From: Frondihabitans sp. PAMC 28766
Lineage (GTDB): Bacteria > Actinomycetota > Actinomycetes > Actinomycetales > Microbacteriaceae
Reading direction: 5' to 3'
DNA: 64,000 nucleotides
NCBI RefSeq assembly: GCF_001577365.1
Contig: NZ_CP014513.1
Span: 2,108,001-2,172,000, forward strand
Numbering within the stretch: the stretch's first letter is position 1; each line of letters opens with the position of its first letter. The notes below the pieces were generated by a model. That model did not search any database. It was not told the origin of the DNA and saw only the letters and a list, made by a program, of their open reading frames with translations. Position numbers and translations under genes: made by a program. This document shows, one piece after another, positions 15,985-24,409 of the stretch.

Positions 15985-16587
15985 ATGCCTACTCCTGTCA
16001 AACCGGTGCGCGCCGATGCGGTGCGCAACCGGGCGCTGCTCCTCGCTGCCGCCGAGGAGGAGTTCGTCGAGCGCGGGTTGGACGCCTCGATCGCCGACAT
16101 CGCGGCGCGGGCCGGCGTCGCGAAGGGCACCGTCTTCCGTCATTTCGACACGAAAGACGACCTCATCGCGGCCATCGTCGAGACGCACATGATCGCGCTG
16201 ACGACCACTGCACACCGCCTCCTCGAGTCCGACGATGCGGGCGCAGCCCTGCTCGAGTTCCTGACTGTGGCGGCCGATCGCCGGCAGCAGCGCGACGTCA
16301 GTTTTCTGATGACCGCCAGCGCGGCGAACCCGCTCGTGGCGACCCTCCGCGACGACCTCGTCGCCGATGTGGGGTCGCTCGTCGAGAAGGCCCGCAATGC
16401 CGGTGCCATCCGCGCCGACATCACCGGCACCGACGTCTTCCTGCTCATCTGCGCGCCCGTGCACGTGGTCGAGTTCCTCGCCGACCCGCCGCCCGATCTC
16501 TGGCGCCGCTACCTCGGCATCATCTTCGACGGGATGCGCCCGCAGGGTGCGACTCCGTTGTCGATGCCGGCGCCGAGTTGGCCGTGA
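15985..16587 (+). CDS. TetR/AcrR family transcriptional regulator
   Basis: The 200-residue protein has a standard TetR N-terminal domain: NRALLLAAAEEEFVERGLDA, then IADIAARAGVAKGTVFRHFD, the helix-turn-helix ending in the typical FxHFxxK, followed by TKDDLIAAIVE. The C-terminal ligand domain is unlike any I can name; its core is QQRDVSFLMTASAANPLVAT. It diverges from the SDR gene with twin palindromic sites between them, so it probably represses both. The start is the ATG seven bases after TAGGAT. Confidence 0.92.
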   Translation: MPTPVKPVRADAVRNRALLLAAAEEEFVERGLDASIADIAARAGVAKGTVFRHFDTKDDLIAAIVETHMIALTTTAHRLLESDDAGAALLEFLTVAADRRQQRDVSFLMTASAANPLVATLRDDLVADVGSLVEKARNAGAIRADITGTDVFLLICAPVHVVEFLADPPPDLWRRYLGIIFDGMRPQGATPLSMPAPSWP

Positions 16588-16600
16588 TGGTCGCCTTGCT

Positions 16601-16744
16601 CACCTGAGCGACACGAGGGGGGCCCGCGGCGCTCGGGGCGGAGCGGCTGGCAGGTCTCGCGGCCCGGCTCTCAACAGTGGCCGCTCGTCGGGGTAGGCCG
16701 CGGGTGAGATCGTCGTCGGTCGGCGGCAGGGAAGAATTGCTCAC
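16601..16744 (-). pseudogene. Decayed 5' end of the two-helix membrane protein gene (copy B)
   Basis: This stretch and its upstream flank to about 16799 align by eye with 13800-13990. The first residues still read MSNSSLPPTD against MSNASTPPTD, but the reading then diverges and both membrane helices are absent. The start has become GTG, and the promoter TAGGTT of copy A reads TCGGTT here. It appears to be a truncated, non-functional duplicate. Confidence 0.65.
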
Positions 16745-16876
16745 GGCCCAACCGAGCGACCCCTCCTCCGCCGCAGGAAGCCCCCGATCGAGAGTCGCCC
16801 TACTTGTCGCATCGCACCGGGCTTAAAGCGACTGGGGTGCCAGCGACGCCACCAGCCGTGTGACGAGGCTCGCCGC

Positions 16877-17062
16877 ATGTCTCTGCATCCTTTCCAGATG
16901 TTCGTCACCGTCACCGCGAAGAACCTCGAGGCGGCCGCGAACGCCTTCACCGAGGCCATCGCGCCCTACCCGAACGCGCGCGTCACGTCGCTCGTCGAGC
17001 AGACGAACACGACCACACGCTTCGGGGTGGTCTCGCTGCTCGCCGTCGTCGACCACGAGTAG
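16877..17062 (+). CDS. 61-residue protein, copy B
   Basis: The product is identical to the protein at 14839 except at three positions (S/F at 6 with neighbouring K/M at 8, and L/F at 24). Homology between the two loci extends about 80 bases upstream and 25 downstream. The -10 box TAGGCT of copy A is GAGGCT here, so the leaderless promoter has probably been lost even though the frame is intact. No toxin-antitoxin pair stands upstream. The broken DJ-1/PfpI gene begins where the homology ends. Confidence 0.6.
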   Translation: MSLHPFQMFVTVTAKNLEAAANAFTEAIAPYPNARVTSLVEQTNTTTRFGVVSLLAVVDHE

Positions 17063-17088
17063 GCCTGTGGCGGCTTCGGTGCGGTTCG

Positions 17089-17670
17089 TCGCTGCTCTTC
17101 CCGGACGTCACGCAGCTCGACCTCACCGGCCCCGTGCAGCTGTTCTCGCGCCTGCCCGGTGCGACGACCGATCTCGTCTGGCACGACCTCGATCCGGTTG
17201 CGACTGACTCGGGCTTGTCGATGCTGCCCACCACGACCTTCGACACGGCCCCGCAGGCCGACGTGCTGATGGTGCCCGGGGGCCAGGGCACCTTCGACCT
17301 GATGGGCCACGCGGTAGCCCTCGACTTCGTGCGAACACAGGCGCAGGAGGCTAGGTACGTCTCCAGCGTCTGCACCGGAGCGTTCGTCTTTGGGTGCGGC
17401 CGGCCTGCTGAAGGGCCGTCACACCACGCACAGGGCTTCGCACGCGATGCTGCCGCTGCTCGGGATCACCCCCGTGCACGAGAGCGTCGTGCACGACGGC
17501 AACCTCGTCACCGGCGGCGGTGTGACGAGCGGCATCGACTTCGCCCTGACCGTCGCAGGCGAGGTCTACGACGCCGACACCGCCCGCCGTGTGCAACTCA
17601 CGATGGAGTACGACCCGCAGCCGCCCTTCGACTCCGGTTCGCCGACGAGCCCGGGGGCCGACGCATCCTC
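17089..17670 (+). pseudogene. DJ-1/PfpI family protein (isonitrile hydratase-like), truncated and frameshifted
   Basis: The sequence reads LLFPDVTQLDLTGPVQLFSR, then VLMVPGGQGTFDLMG, then SVCTGAFVF with the nucleophilic Cys, all in one frame. From 17391 the reading moves to another frame: GAAGLLKGRHTT, HAMLPLLGITPVHESVVHDG, TGGGVTSGIDFALTVAGE and YDPQPPFDSGSP. Removing one T from TTT at 17389-17391 restores an uninterrupted protein. In addition no start codon is available: the 5' end is cut off exactly where the duplicated 61-residue locus ends. It is therefore a pseudogene on two counts, and the 3' end is uncertain. Confidence 0.8.
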
Positions 17671-17871
17671 GCCGAGACTGGCGCACGGCGCCTCGGCGGG
17701 CGGCTCCATCACTCACGCAAGAATCGGATTGCCAGGGGATCGCTCGGTGGCTCGCCCGCTGCTGGCTCCCGCAGTCCTCTGGCCGATCAAATGCGCGGAA
17801 CGGTTGAGGGCGTGCTGCACAAATAGACGTTGGTGCGACAACTCTGCGCATCGTCCGCGATTAGAGTTGAG

Positions 17872-17887
17872 ATGGTCCTCAGACCAT
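17872..17887 (-). terminator. Possible short terminator hairpin of the minus-strand operon
   Basis: ATGGTC and GACCAT form a 6-bp stem with a 4-base loop immediately after the TAA of the last gene of the operon. There is no T-run, so it is weak. Confidence 0.3.
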
Positions 17888-18400
17888 TTACGATATAGGC
17901 CTTGCCGGAATTCCGACAACAGTTTGCCCGCTAGGAACGTCCTTCAGAACGACACTCATTGCCCCCACTACAACATTATCGCCGAGTCTAATACCCCCTA
18001 GAACCTGAGCGTAGGCGCCCAAGGAGACGTTGTTCGCGAGTGAAGGGCACTTCCCGCCGTCTTGCTGCGTCCCAAGCGTGACGCCCTGACGCATGACGCA
18101 ATTTGACCCGATGACCGTTGACGGATTGACGATGATCCCGCCGAAATGGTGGATGAGAAGGCCAGGCCCGATGCTCGCCTTTCTAGGTATGTCGATCCCT
18201 GTAAGAAGTCGAACGACGGAATAGAGGAAGAAATACAACCCATGCGCCGCCGGCCGAATCGGCAGGGGGGCCCACATGGTCCACCTGCCAAACCGATAGA
18301 CGGCGATCGCCCAAAGAGCCGGTTGAAGGAGCCATGAGCCAGTCGGATATCTCCTAAAATCTTGCTTCCAATATCCGGATTCAGGGAATGGGCGGCGCAT
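17888..18400 (-). CDS. Left-handed beta-helix acetyltransferase (WcaB/serine acetyltransferase-like)
   Basis: The 170-residue protein has an N-terminal helical part (SWLLQPALWAIAVYRFGRW), then hexapeptide repeats: ASIGPGLLIHHFGGIIVNP, MRQGVTLGT and LGDNVVVGAMSVVLKDVP, ending in VVGIPARPIS. His in LLIHHFGG matches the catalytic His of CysE-like acetyltransferases. In the colanic acid locus WcaB is of this type and size. The start is the ATG at 18400 with AGGAG upstream, 20 bases after the stop of the preceding gene; the longer frame to 18589 would overlap that gene. Base composition is much poorer in GC than the flanks. Confidence 0.82.
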   Translation of the reverse strand: MRRPFPESGYWKQDFRRYPTGSWLLQPALWAIAVYRFGRWTMWAPLPIRPAAHGLYFFLYSVVRLLTGIDIPRKASIGPGLLIHHFGGIIVNPSTVIGSNCVMRQGVTLGTQQDGGKCPSLANNVSLGAYAQVLGGIRLGDNVVVGAMSVVLKDVPSGQTVVGIPARPIS

Positions 18401-18419
18401 CCAAGCTCCTCTTGCTGGT

Positions 18420-19166
18420 CTAGTGATTTGAAAGTATTTGACGTAGTAGCCGCGAAATGCGGTGGCGAACCTGGCTGAGGCTCTGATGCCAAATAGAAGT
18501 ACCCAGGATGTACTTCTGAACCTGCCTTGCTTCAGCTGCAACGCGGTGGGCTTGCGACGAGGAAACGCCGTCGGCGTAGAAACGCGCAATGGTGAGGTGT
18601 TCGACCCGGGCCGGTACCTGATCGGTCAACATTTGCGCGGTCAGTTGATAGTCGGCAGAAATTGTGAAATTGGGATCGTAGCCCACATTCTTGGCTAAAA
18701 CTGTGGGATACAAAATCGCCTGATGCGAAGTCGGTAGACCATGCCAAATATATTTTGCAGGCCGTGCACGGCGGTGGATGCTCCGGTCGGCGAATGCCAA
18801 CTCATAGTCAGCGAGAATCATCGTCTCGCTGTTGCGCCTAAGAAGACTTTCCACATCCAAATAATCGCTAACGAGGCACTCGTCGCCGCCGTTTAGGAAC
18901 CAAATGAATTGGCCCCTTGCCTTCTGCATGCCCTTATTCATGGCATCATAAATTCCCCCGTCCCTCCCCGTGTCGACCTGCGCCCACGGGAAGTCTCGAG
19001 TTGCCTCCTCGAGGCCTATCGCGGTTCCCCCGTCCATGACGATGACTTCTAGACTGCCATCAGCAGATGTCATGAGTGCGCGCACGGATTCGAGTGTTCT
19101 TCGTAAACCCGACACGTCGTTGTAGGTCACGGTTACGACCGTCAGGTCGATTCTCGGTGTACTCAA
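18420..19166 (-). CDS. Glycosyltransferase family 2 (WcaE-like)
   Basis: The 248-residue cytosolic enzyme has GT-A features: VVTVTYNDVSGLRRTLESV, VMDGGT, and RDGGIYDAMNKGMQKARG followed by WFLNGGDE. Further on, KYIWHGLPTSHQAILYP and FTISADYQLTAQM match the order of motifs I remember for WcaE of Escherichia coli (YIYHSLPASHQAIFFP, VSSDYALAA). It should add a sugar to the lipid-linked repeat unit. The start is a TTG with GGGAGA upstream, and the gene overlaps the end of the polymerase gene by 107 bases in another frame, an unusually long overlap. Confidence 0.85.
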   Translation of the reverse strand: MSTPRIDLTVVTVTYNDVSGLRRTLESVRALMTSADGSLEVIVMDGGTAIGLEEATRDFPWAQVDTGRDGGIYDAMNKGMQKARGQFIWFLNGGDECLVSDYLDVESLLRRNSETMILADYELAFADRSIHRRARPAKYIWHGLPTSHQAILYPTVLAKNVGYDPNFTISADYQLTAQMLTDQVPARVEHLTIARFYADGVSSSQAHRVAAEARQVQKYILGTSIWHQSLSQVRHRISRLLRQILSNH

Positions 19167-20355
19167 TTTGCGATTCTCCCATCCTGGCCGAGCGGTAGGT
19201 GGAGAGCAGTATCCACGTCATCAGGCCAAACTCAGGTGCAACTATCCCGCCGGAAAAGAGCATCGCTCCCAGAAGCCATATAGGCCCCACCCAAGTCACG
19301 ACTGAGGGTCCACCCCTCTGAGATGGACGGAATAGTCCCCGAACAGCCCAACCTGCAAAGAGGAGCAGGAGACCAAGGCCAATCCACCCGAAGTAATAGA
19401 TCACCACGTAGAGACCATTATCGAGGGAGATGGTCTGCTGGACTCCATCCATGACTAATCCGTATTTGGCAACGACGTCGTAGATCGAACCCAATGGCAT
19501 GCCGAGCGGATGCAACGTTAGTACATCTCGAATTACTTTTATTGGTTCAACGAGGCGATAGTTTGCGCTCGATCCGGTCGCGTTGATGGACGATAGCCTT
19601 CCAACCAGGTAGCGTCCGAGGATAGCTACGAGCAGAAGCGAAGCCGTGACCACTGCAATCGCTATTCCAGGCTTCGACTTCATTGCGAAAATCAACGCTA
19701 TGCAAAGCAGCAGAATTAGGCCCGTTGCGGACTGAGTACAGGCCATCCCGACGAAAGCGAGGATCAAAGTGCTCTTAAGATGTTTGCGTTGAAGAAGAAG
19801 CGCCACACTCAAAGTGCCAATGACAAACGCGTCGTAAGACGGTTCAAGGAAGAAGCCCTCTGCACGCGGATAAGACGTGAACTGCAGTTCGGGTGCGTAC
19901 TGATGGCCGTATTGAAAGCTGCGGAACGGATTAAAAAAGAAGCCAATGCCAAAGTGCCCGCTGGCGACCTGAACTGCTGAAAGGGTCACAACAACCGCTA
20001 AACATGCCCTAAGTGCACCCCAGAGAGCAGGCGAAGCCCAGAGCTCATCTCTAAATCCTCTTGAACTACCCGCGATGAAGAAAGTTGTGACCAAGGCAAG
20101 CGCAAGCGTTGTGCCAAAATCAAAAGCATTGGTTGTTTCTGGCTGGACAAGCGCGGCCAAAGAGGCTAAAGCTAACAATGGCATCCATACTGCCGTCAGA
20201 ACTTGCAGTGATATGCCTCGACTTGCGAGTGCCACAAGGACGCAACCGGAGAGAAACCCTAGTGTCAGGGGGTATGTTCCGATGTTAACCAGTGCAAAAT
20301 GCTGACTGATGACGGTAATGAATGCGAATATACCGACCAAATTCTGACGATTCAT
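19060..20355 (-). CDS. Oligosaccharide polymerase (Wzy/WcaD-like)
   Basis: The 431-residue protein is nearly all hydrophobic with about eleven membrane helices, a large hydrophilic loop in the second half (RLVEPIKVIRDVLTLHPLGM to VMDGVQQTISLDNG) and no conserved domain that I can read. This topology and its place among transferases and a flippase are those of Wzy polymerases, which join repeat units on the outer face of the membrane. The segment FNPFRSFQYG and SYPRAEGFFLEPSYDAF is typical of O-antigen ligase/polymerase families. The last 36 residues (from QIEYTENRPDG) overlap the next gene and look non-conserved. Low GC. Confidence 0.8.
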   Translation of the reverse strand: MNRQNLVGIFAFITVISQHFALVNIGTYPLTLGFLSGCVLVALASRGISLQVLTAVWMPLLALASLAALVQPETTNAFDFGTTLALALVTTFFIAGSSRGFRDELWASPALWGALRACLAVVVTLSAVQVASGHFGIGFFFNPFRSFQYGHQYAPELQFTSYPRAEGFFLEPSYDAFVIGTLSVALLLQRKHLKSTLILAFVGMACTQSATGLILLLCIALIFAMKSKPGIAIAVVTASLLLVAILGRYLVGRLSSINATGSSANYRLVEPIKVIRDVLTLHPLGMPLGSIYDVVAKYGLVMDGVQQTISLDNGLYVVIYYFGWIGLGLLLLFAGWAVRGLFRPSQRGGPSVVTWVGPIWLLGAMLFSGGIVAPEFGLMTWILLSTYRSARMGESQIEYTENRPDGRNRDLQRRVGFTKNTRIRARTHDIC

Positions 20356-21554
20356 CGAGCTGTCAATTCTTCGTATATCGAGATATATTCGTCCGCCATC
20401 CTCGTAGGGGCAAAGAATTCCTGAATGCTCGACGAGATGGTCTCGTGCGTACCGACTCGCAGGTCTCGCGAATGCTTTGAAACGGCTTCAAGGAGAGACC
20501 TTTCGTTTGCGAATGTGTGGACTCGCGGTTCGGAGCTGAACTCGCGGGCGGCTTCAGAGTCAATTGCGAATACCTCCATTCCTGCCGTCAGTGCCTCAAT
20601 GATTGTTAGGGGAAAGTAGTCGACTCTAGAGGTGAATACGAGGCGAGTGTGGCTCTTCATGAGTGCGGCCAGCGCGGTTCTATCTGAAAGCGCCGGCAAC
20701 GAGGTTGCGCCCTCGACGGATTGTTCGGCATTGTCCCCCACGATTGTCAAAGTGTGGTTAGGCAACGTGGCTAGGGTACGAAGCAACGGCCAGCTCACCT
20801 TATTGGCGTCACGAAGGTCTCGACACATAAAAAGGGTCGAGTCTGCCTGATTTTGCGCCCTTTCAGTCACCTTGCAAGCCTCCCAGAAACTGGAATCGAC
20901 CGCATTCCGAACTACGGATACCCCCGCGGGATATGCGATGAGAGCTTCGCGAGCGAGCCAGTCAGCACAGGCGACCATGCGGAACGGGACGGCCTTGCTC
21001 AAACGGTCGATGAGATCTCGGCGCTCACGCCACCGCCGTGCAGCATTGTCGACTTTTGCGGGAGGATATGCGGCAAGGTTAGGGCATGCCAGGCAACCCG
21101 TCTTCCACCCGGCGCAGTCTCCTGGTTGGGCGCATCGTCCGGTCATGGTCCATTGATCGTGAAGTGTCCACACGACGGGTTTTCCTGCGTCGACTAAAGC
21201 GTCGACCAAGATTGATGCATCGACTATGTGGCTGTGGACCGCGTGAAGGTGAATTACATCGGCTGATGCCAGACGCTCTCGAAAGGCGTTCCATTTAGAG
21301 TGGCTCGTCAGCTTGGTCTCTCTGCCGATCAACGAGTAGGCAGCTCGGTTCAACGCGGCAATAGGTGCGGGCGTAATCCTGAGCGCATCGTATTCGACCT
21401 CAAGTGGGGACGGCGCTCCGCCTTTAGAATAGCCGTAGGCGAAGGGGCTCTCGATGCCTCGGCTCCGCAACTCATCCGCGAGCGTCCTGGCAACGCCAGC
21501 CGCACCGCCTTCCGAAAGGCGGACATTCATTTGAATCACGTTTGAGATGGGCAC
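20352..21554 (-). CDS. Glycosyltransferase family 4 (WcaC-like)
   Basis: The 400-residue GT-B enzyme closely follows the motifs I remember for WcaC of colanic acid synthesis: MNVRLSEGGAAGVARTLADE, FAYGYSKGG, VVWTLHDQWTMTGRC, CAGWKTGCLACPNL with AYPPAKVD, MCRDLRDANK, and FTSRVDYFPLTIIEALTAG with the Glu of the retaining GT4 site. GTG at 21554 has GGAG five bases upstream and gives the N-terminus SNVIQMNVRL that lines up with WcaC, so it is preferred over a longer frame to 21617. Its end overlaps the polymerase start by four bases. Low GC, as for the neighbours. Confidence 0.88.
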   Translation of the reverse strand: MPISNVIQMNVRLSEGGAAGVARTLADELRSRGIESPFAYGYSKGGAPSPLEVEYDALRITPAPIAALNRAAYSLIGRETKLTSHSKWNAFRERLASADVIHLHAVHSHIVDASILVDALVDAGKPVVWTLHDQWTMTGRCAQPGDCAGWKTGCLACPNLAAYPPAKVDNAARRWRERRDLIDRLSKAVPFRMVACADWLAREALIAYPAGVSVVRNAVDSSFWEACKVTERAQNQADSTLFMCRDLRDANKVSWPLLRTLATLPNHTLTIVGDNAEQSVEGATSLPALSDRTALAALMKSHTRLVFTSRVDYFPLTIIEALTAGMEVFAIDSEAAREFSSEPRVHTFANERSLLEAVSKHSRDLRVGTHETISSSIQEFFAPTRMADEYISIYEELTAR

Positions 21555-21610
21555 AAGTCTCCAATGAGGTCGTGGGGTCCTTGGGCGAGGGCGCGAGATG
21601 AATCCAGAAC

Positions 21611-21630
21611 GCCGCAAGGGAACTTGCGGC
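21611..21630 (-). terminator. GNRA-loop hairpin between acyltransferase and WcaC-like genes
   Basis: GCCGCAAG and CTTGCGGC form an 8-bp stem closed by GGAA in the 121-base gap. Without a T-run it may be an mRNA-stability or processing structure rather than a terminator. Confidence 0.45.
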
Positions 21631-21675
21631 CGATTACTCGGCGTGCACGAGCGGTCTGCGCGCCATCCAACCGTG

Positions 21676-22929
21676 TCATTTGACCCTCAGTAGCTTTCTG
21701 ACATAGCCACGGACTGAGTCCGTTCTGTCCTCAAATACACGGGCAAACAGGAGGGCAATCATCACGAGCCCAACGGTGATTGCGAAGAGAGCGATCCAAT
21801 GTTCTGGGTCCGAGGGCCAGCGGTGACCGAGTCGGATGCCCCATACGGAAGCTACGAGAACAAGGATTGGGGCATGGATGGCATAGAGCGAGTAGGAGCT
21901 ATTCGCTAATCCTGAGAGATATCCGACGGGTCCCATGCTCCAACGTCGATTCTCAAATCCAGTGGTCATTGACGCTAAAAGGAGCACACAAACTATTGCA
22001 ACGAGATAGTCAGAAACGCTTGTCGAGACATGGAGGCCACGAACTGCAAGGGACACGCCGAAGGTTGCGGCCACGAGCAGCCAGCGCAAGCAGGTCATCA
22101 GCTTGCCATTCTCAATCAGCCGTGATCTTTCGATTCGAGGCCTTAGAACGGCAACACCGGTTCCTGCGAGCCAGATAGGAAGATAGCTGAGGACGTCCAG
22201 GCCGACCACAATGGTCGTGAGAAGGAACAGGAGAGCCCAAATTGCAATCGCCCGCTTTCGGCGGAAGATGCCAAGAACGACGAAGGCTGCCAACACGTAC
22301 ATCCAAAATTCATAGCCAAGCGACCATAGTGACGTGTTTGAGCCAAAGGTAGGTACGCGTATGGCGCCTAAAAACAAAGCATTGCCGAAAAATGTGGGCG
22401 CCGTTATTGGTAATTCCGCGGGCGGAACCAAGCCGTTGTAGACGGGGCTGCCACGATATGTGGACATCCACCCGAACCAATGCCGCCCGATGACATCGAG
22501 CAACAGTGTAAGAAGTAGGGCCGGAATGAGAACCATCCAAAGTCGGACTACTCTGCTGCCCACGTAGTTTCGCCACGTGAATTTCTGTCTATTCACTTGC
22601 CTAACGAGACTTCCACCCACCCAGTAGCCGCTAAGCACAAAGAAAATAACGACCGCTTGGTGACCGATTGAAGTCAGTCCGTAGAACAAAGTTTGGATAG
22701 CTGAAGGGTTGACTGAGGAATAGTTTTCGAAGAAGATCATCCGCGCGTGGCCCAGAACGACGAAGAAGGCCGCAGCGAAGCGAATGAGATTCATGGGGCC
22801 GTTGTCACCACGAGTCGCAACTGCCCTGAGATGCCGGTTCGATTCCGCTGCATCTGCATCGTTGACACTCCGTACAGTTGGCCGATTTTCGGGCGCGGAA
22901 GCGAACTCAGGCAATGGGACGCTCTCCAA
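21676..22929 (-). CDS. Acyltransferase family 3 membrane protein
   Basis: The 417-residue protein has about ten membrane helices and the family signature: MNLIRFAAAFFVVLGHARMI with the essential His, IGHQAVVIFFVLSGYWVGG and WRNYVGSRVVRLW. Members O-acetylate or O-succinylate surface polysaccharides using acyl-CoA. The first 45 residues are hydrophilic; a start further in, such as the Met before NLIRFAAA, is possible. E. coli colanic acid uses soluble WcaB and WcaF for acetylation, so a membrane acyltransferase is an addition here. Low GC. Confidence 0.88.
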   Translation of the reverse strand: MESVPLPEFASAPENRPTVRSVNDADAAESNRHLRAVATRGDNGPMNLIRFAAAFFVVLGHARMIFFENYSSVNPSAIQTLFYGLTSIGHQAVVIFFVLSGYWVGGSLVRQVNRQKFTWRNYVGSRVVRLWMVLIPALLLTLLLDVIGRHWFGWMSTYRGSPVYNGLVPPAELPITAPTFFGNALFLGAIRVPTFGSNTSLWSLGYEFWMYVLAAFVVLGIFRRKRAIAIWALLFLLTTIVVGLDVLSYLPIWLAGTGVAVLRPRIERSRLIENGKLMTCLRWLLVAATFGVSLAVRGLHVSTSVSDYLVAIVCVLLLASMTTGFENRRWSMGPVGYLSGLANSSYSLYAIHAPILVLVASVWGIRLGHRWPSDPEHWIALFAITVGLVMIALLFARVFEDRTDSVRGYVRKLLRVK

Positions 22930-22964
22930 TTCGATCCTGATTGGGCACTTCGCATCGCATTCGA

Positions 22965-24335
22965 CTAGTGACCAAAGTTAAACCGCCAGAAGTGAGAGAT
23001 TTGAGCTTCGGCAATAAAAATGGCGGCCAAAACAGACCAACTAACGCTAGCCCTGACAGCCGTGCGGAGAAAGCCGAATGGCCTTCGTGCCGAATTTGCC
23101 ACCGCCAAGATCATCGATTGGACGAAGGCGGAAAGCACTAGAGCGACAACTGCAGATTGAGTGTTTCCAATTCCGGCGACGACCAGCACAGCGACAGGAG
23201 GCATCGTCATGATTGCCAAATGCATCACGGTCTGCCGGAACTTTCCGTCGACTTGAAGTGTCCATGAGTAGTGCGTGGCTGTCGCCAGAGAGGGCAACTG
23301 GCACGCCACGGCTGCCAAGATGACATTTACTTCAGGCCATTTCGGTCCGAATAAGACTGCTTGTATGGCGAACGAAAAAATGCCAATCAAGAGACCTGAA
23401 ATGACTGCCAGCGCTTCGACACGGCTCCACAGCCACTTTGCATAGTCATTTTTGCGCTGTCCGGTCGCTTCCATCGCGCGGGACAGCCTGTCCAAAATGG
23501 ATGCACCCAGCGCCATCTGGAGTTGGGTTATCGGAACGATTACGAGTTGGTAGCTTCTCGCATAGCCGGCAGCACCGACTGCCGGAATCAGCGTGGGCAA
23601 AAAAGCTGAATCCAGTGAACGTCCCAGATACGTTGCGAGATTGAGGGGAATGTTTCGCAGGCCGTAGGAGTGAGCTGCAAAGGCGGAGACGCCATGGTTG
23701 CCGGCAGGACCTTCCTGCATGCCGACCTTTTGAGCTACGGCGGGGCCGATCAAGGCACGGAGTACCGCCGTCGTTGCCAATTGAAGTGTCAGCACCAAGG
23801 CGGAGTGCGTCCAGATCGAGCCTGCGACAGCTATCGAGACGCCCGCGACGAGGGTTGTAGCATCCACGATGGCCATGGCCCGGTACCTTCGAGCCAGAAC
23901 AAGGCGAGAGCGAGGAACTTGAGCAGTCATTTGCGCCACAAAAGCCGCAACAAGAAGTCCGGACTCGTACCAATCGATGCGGCTCCCAGGTAAAAATTCA
24001 TTGAGCACCGCGACCGCGCCCAGCAGGACAATCGTGCCTGAAATTGCGGAGGCGAGTGTGGCTGACCGTGCAGATTTCAGCGTCGCCGGAGATCGACCAT
24101 GGACGATCAGAAATCCGAGTGGTGATAGATCGGCGAGGAGCGAACTGGCCGTGAACACGAAGAGAATGACGGCGAAATGCGCGTACGGAGTTGGACCGAG
24201 GGATCGAGCCAGAAGGGCAAAACCGCCCGTCGAGACCAGGAACGAAATTCCTTGCCCAATGGGAAGCCACTTGATGTTATCCGAGCCCCATGACATAAAA
24301 GACCGAAAGTGCGGGCCTCTTCCGCCTGATTTCAC
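22965..24335 (-). CDS. Polysaccharide flippase (Wzx-like)
   Basis: The roughly 456-residue membrane protein has about twelve helices with the MATE/MOP layout: IGQGISFLVSTGGFALLARS with LGPTPYAHFAVILFVFTASS in the first two helices, and YARSYQLVIVPITQLQMALG in the central part. It should move lipid-linked repeat units across the membrane for the polymerase. GTG at 24335 has AGGA six bases upstream and lies after the end of the preceding gene; ATG at 24296 is an alternative start. The frame is open to 24743 but there overlaps the upstream acyltransferase. Confidence 0.85.
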   Translation of the reverse strand: MKSGGRGPHFRSFMSWGSDNIKWLPIGQGISFLVSTGGFALLARSLGPTPYAHFAVILFVFTASSLLADLSPLGFLIVHGRSPATLKSARSATLASAISGTIVLLGAVAVLNEFLPGSRIDWYESGLLVAAFVAQMTAQVPRSRLVLARRYRAMAIVDATTLVAGVSIAVAGSIWTHSALVLTLQLATTAVLRALIGPAVAQKVGMQEGPAGNHGVSAFAAHSYGLRNIPLNLATYLGRSLDSAFLPTLIPAVGAAGYARSYQLVIVPITQLQMALGASILDRLSRAMEATGQRKNDYAKWLWSRVEALAVISGLLIGIFSFAIQAVLFGPKWPEVNVILAAVACQLPSLATATHYSWTLQVDGKFRQTVMHLAIMTMPPVAVLVVAGIGNTQSAVVALVLSAFVQSMILAVANSARRPFGFLRTAVRASVSWSVLAAIFIAEAQISHFWRFNFGH

Positions 24336-24409
24336 CGGGGTTCCTAACGCTGGGTCGGAACTCGACCTTCCCTCCCCGTCGTCCAAGGCCGAATCGGCTT
24401 TCGCTCGCT

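Noticed and set aside
17390..18001. Independent gene downstream of the DJ-1 N-terminal part
   Set aside because: Its first 85 residues continue the DJ-1 fold from the other frame; it is the second half of a frameshifted gene and then runs into the convergent operon end.
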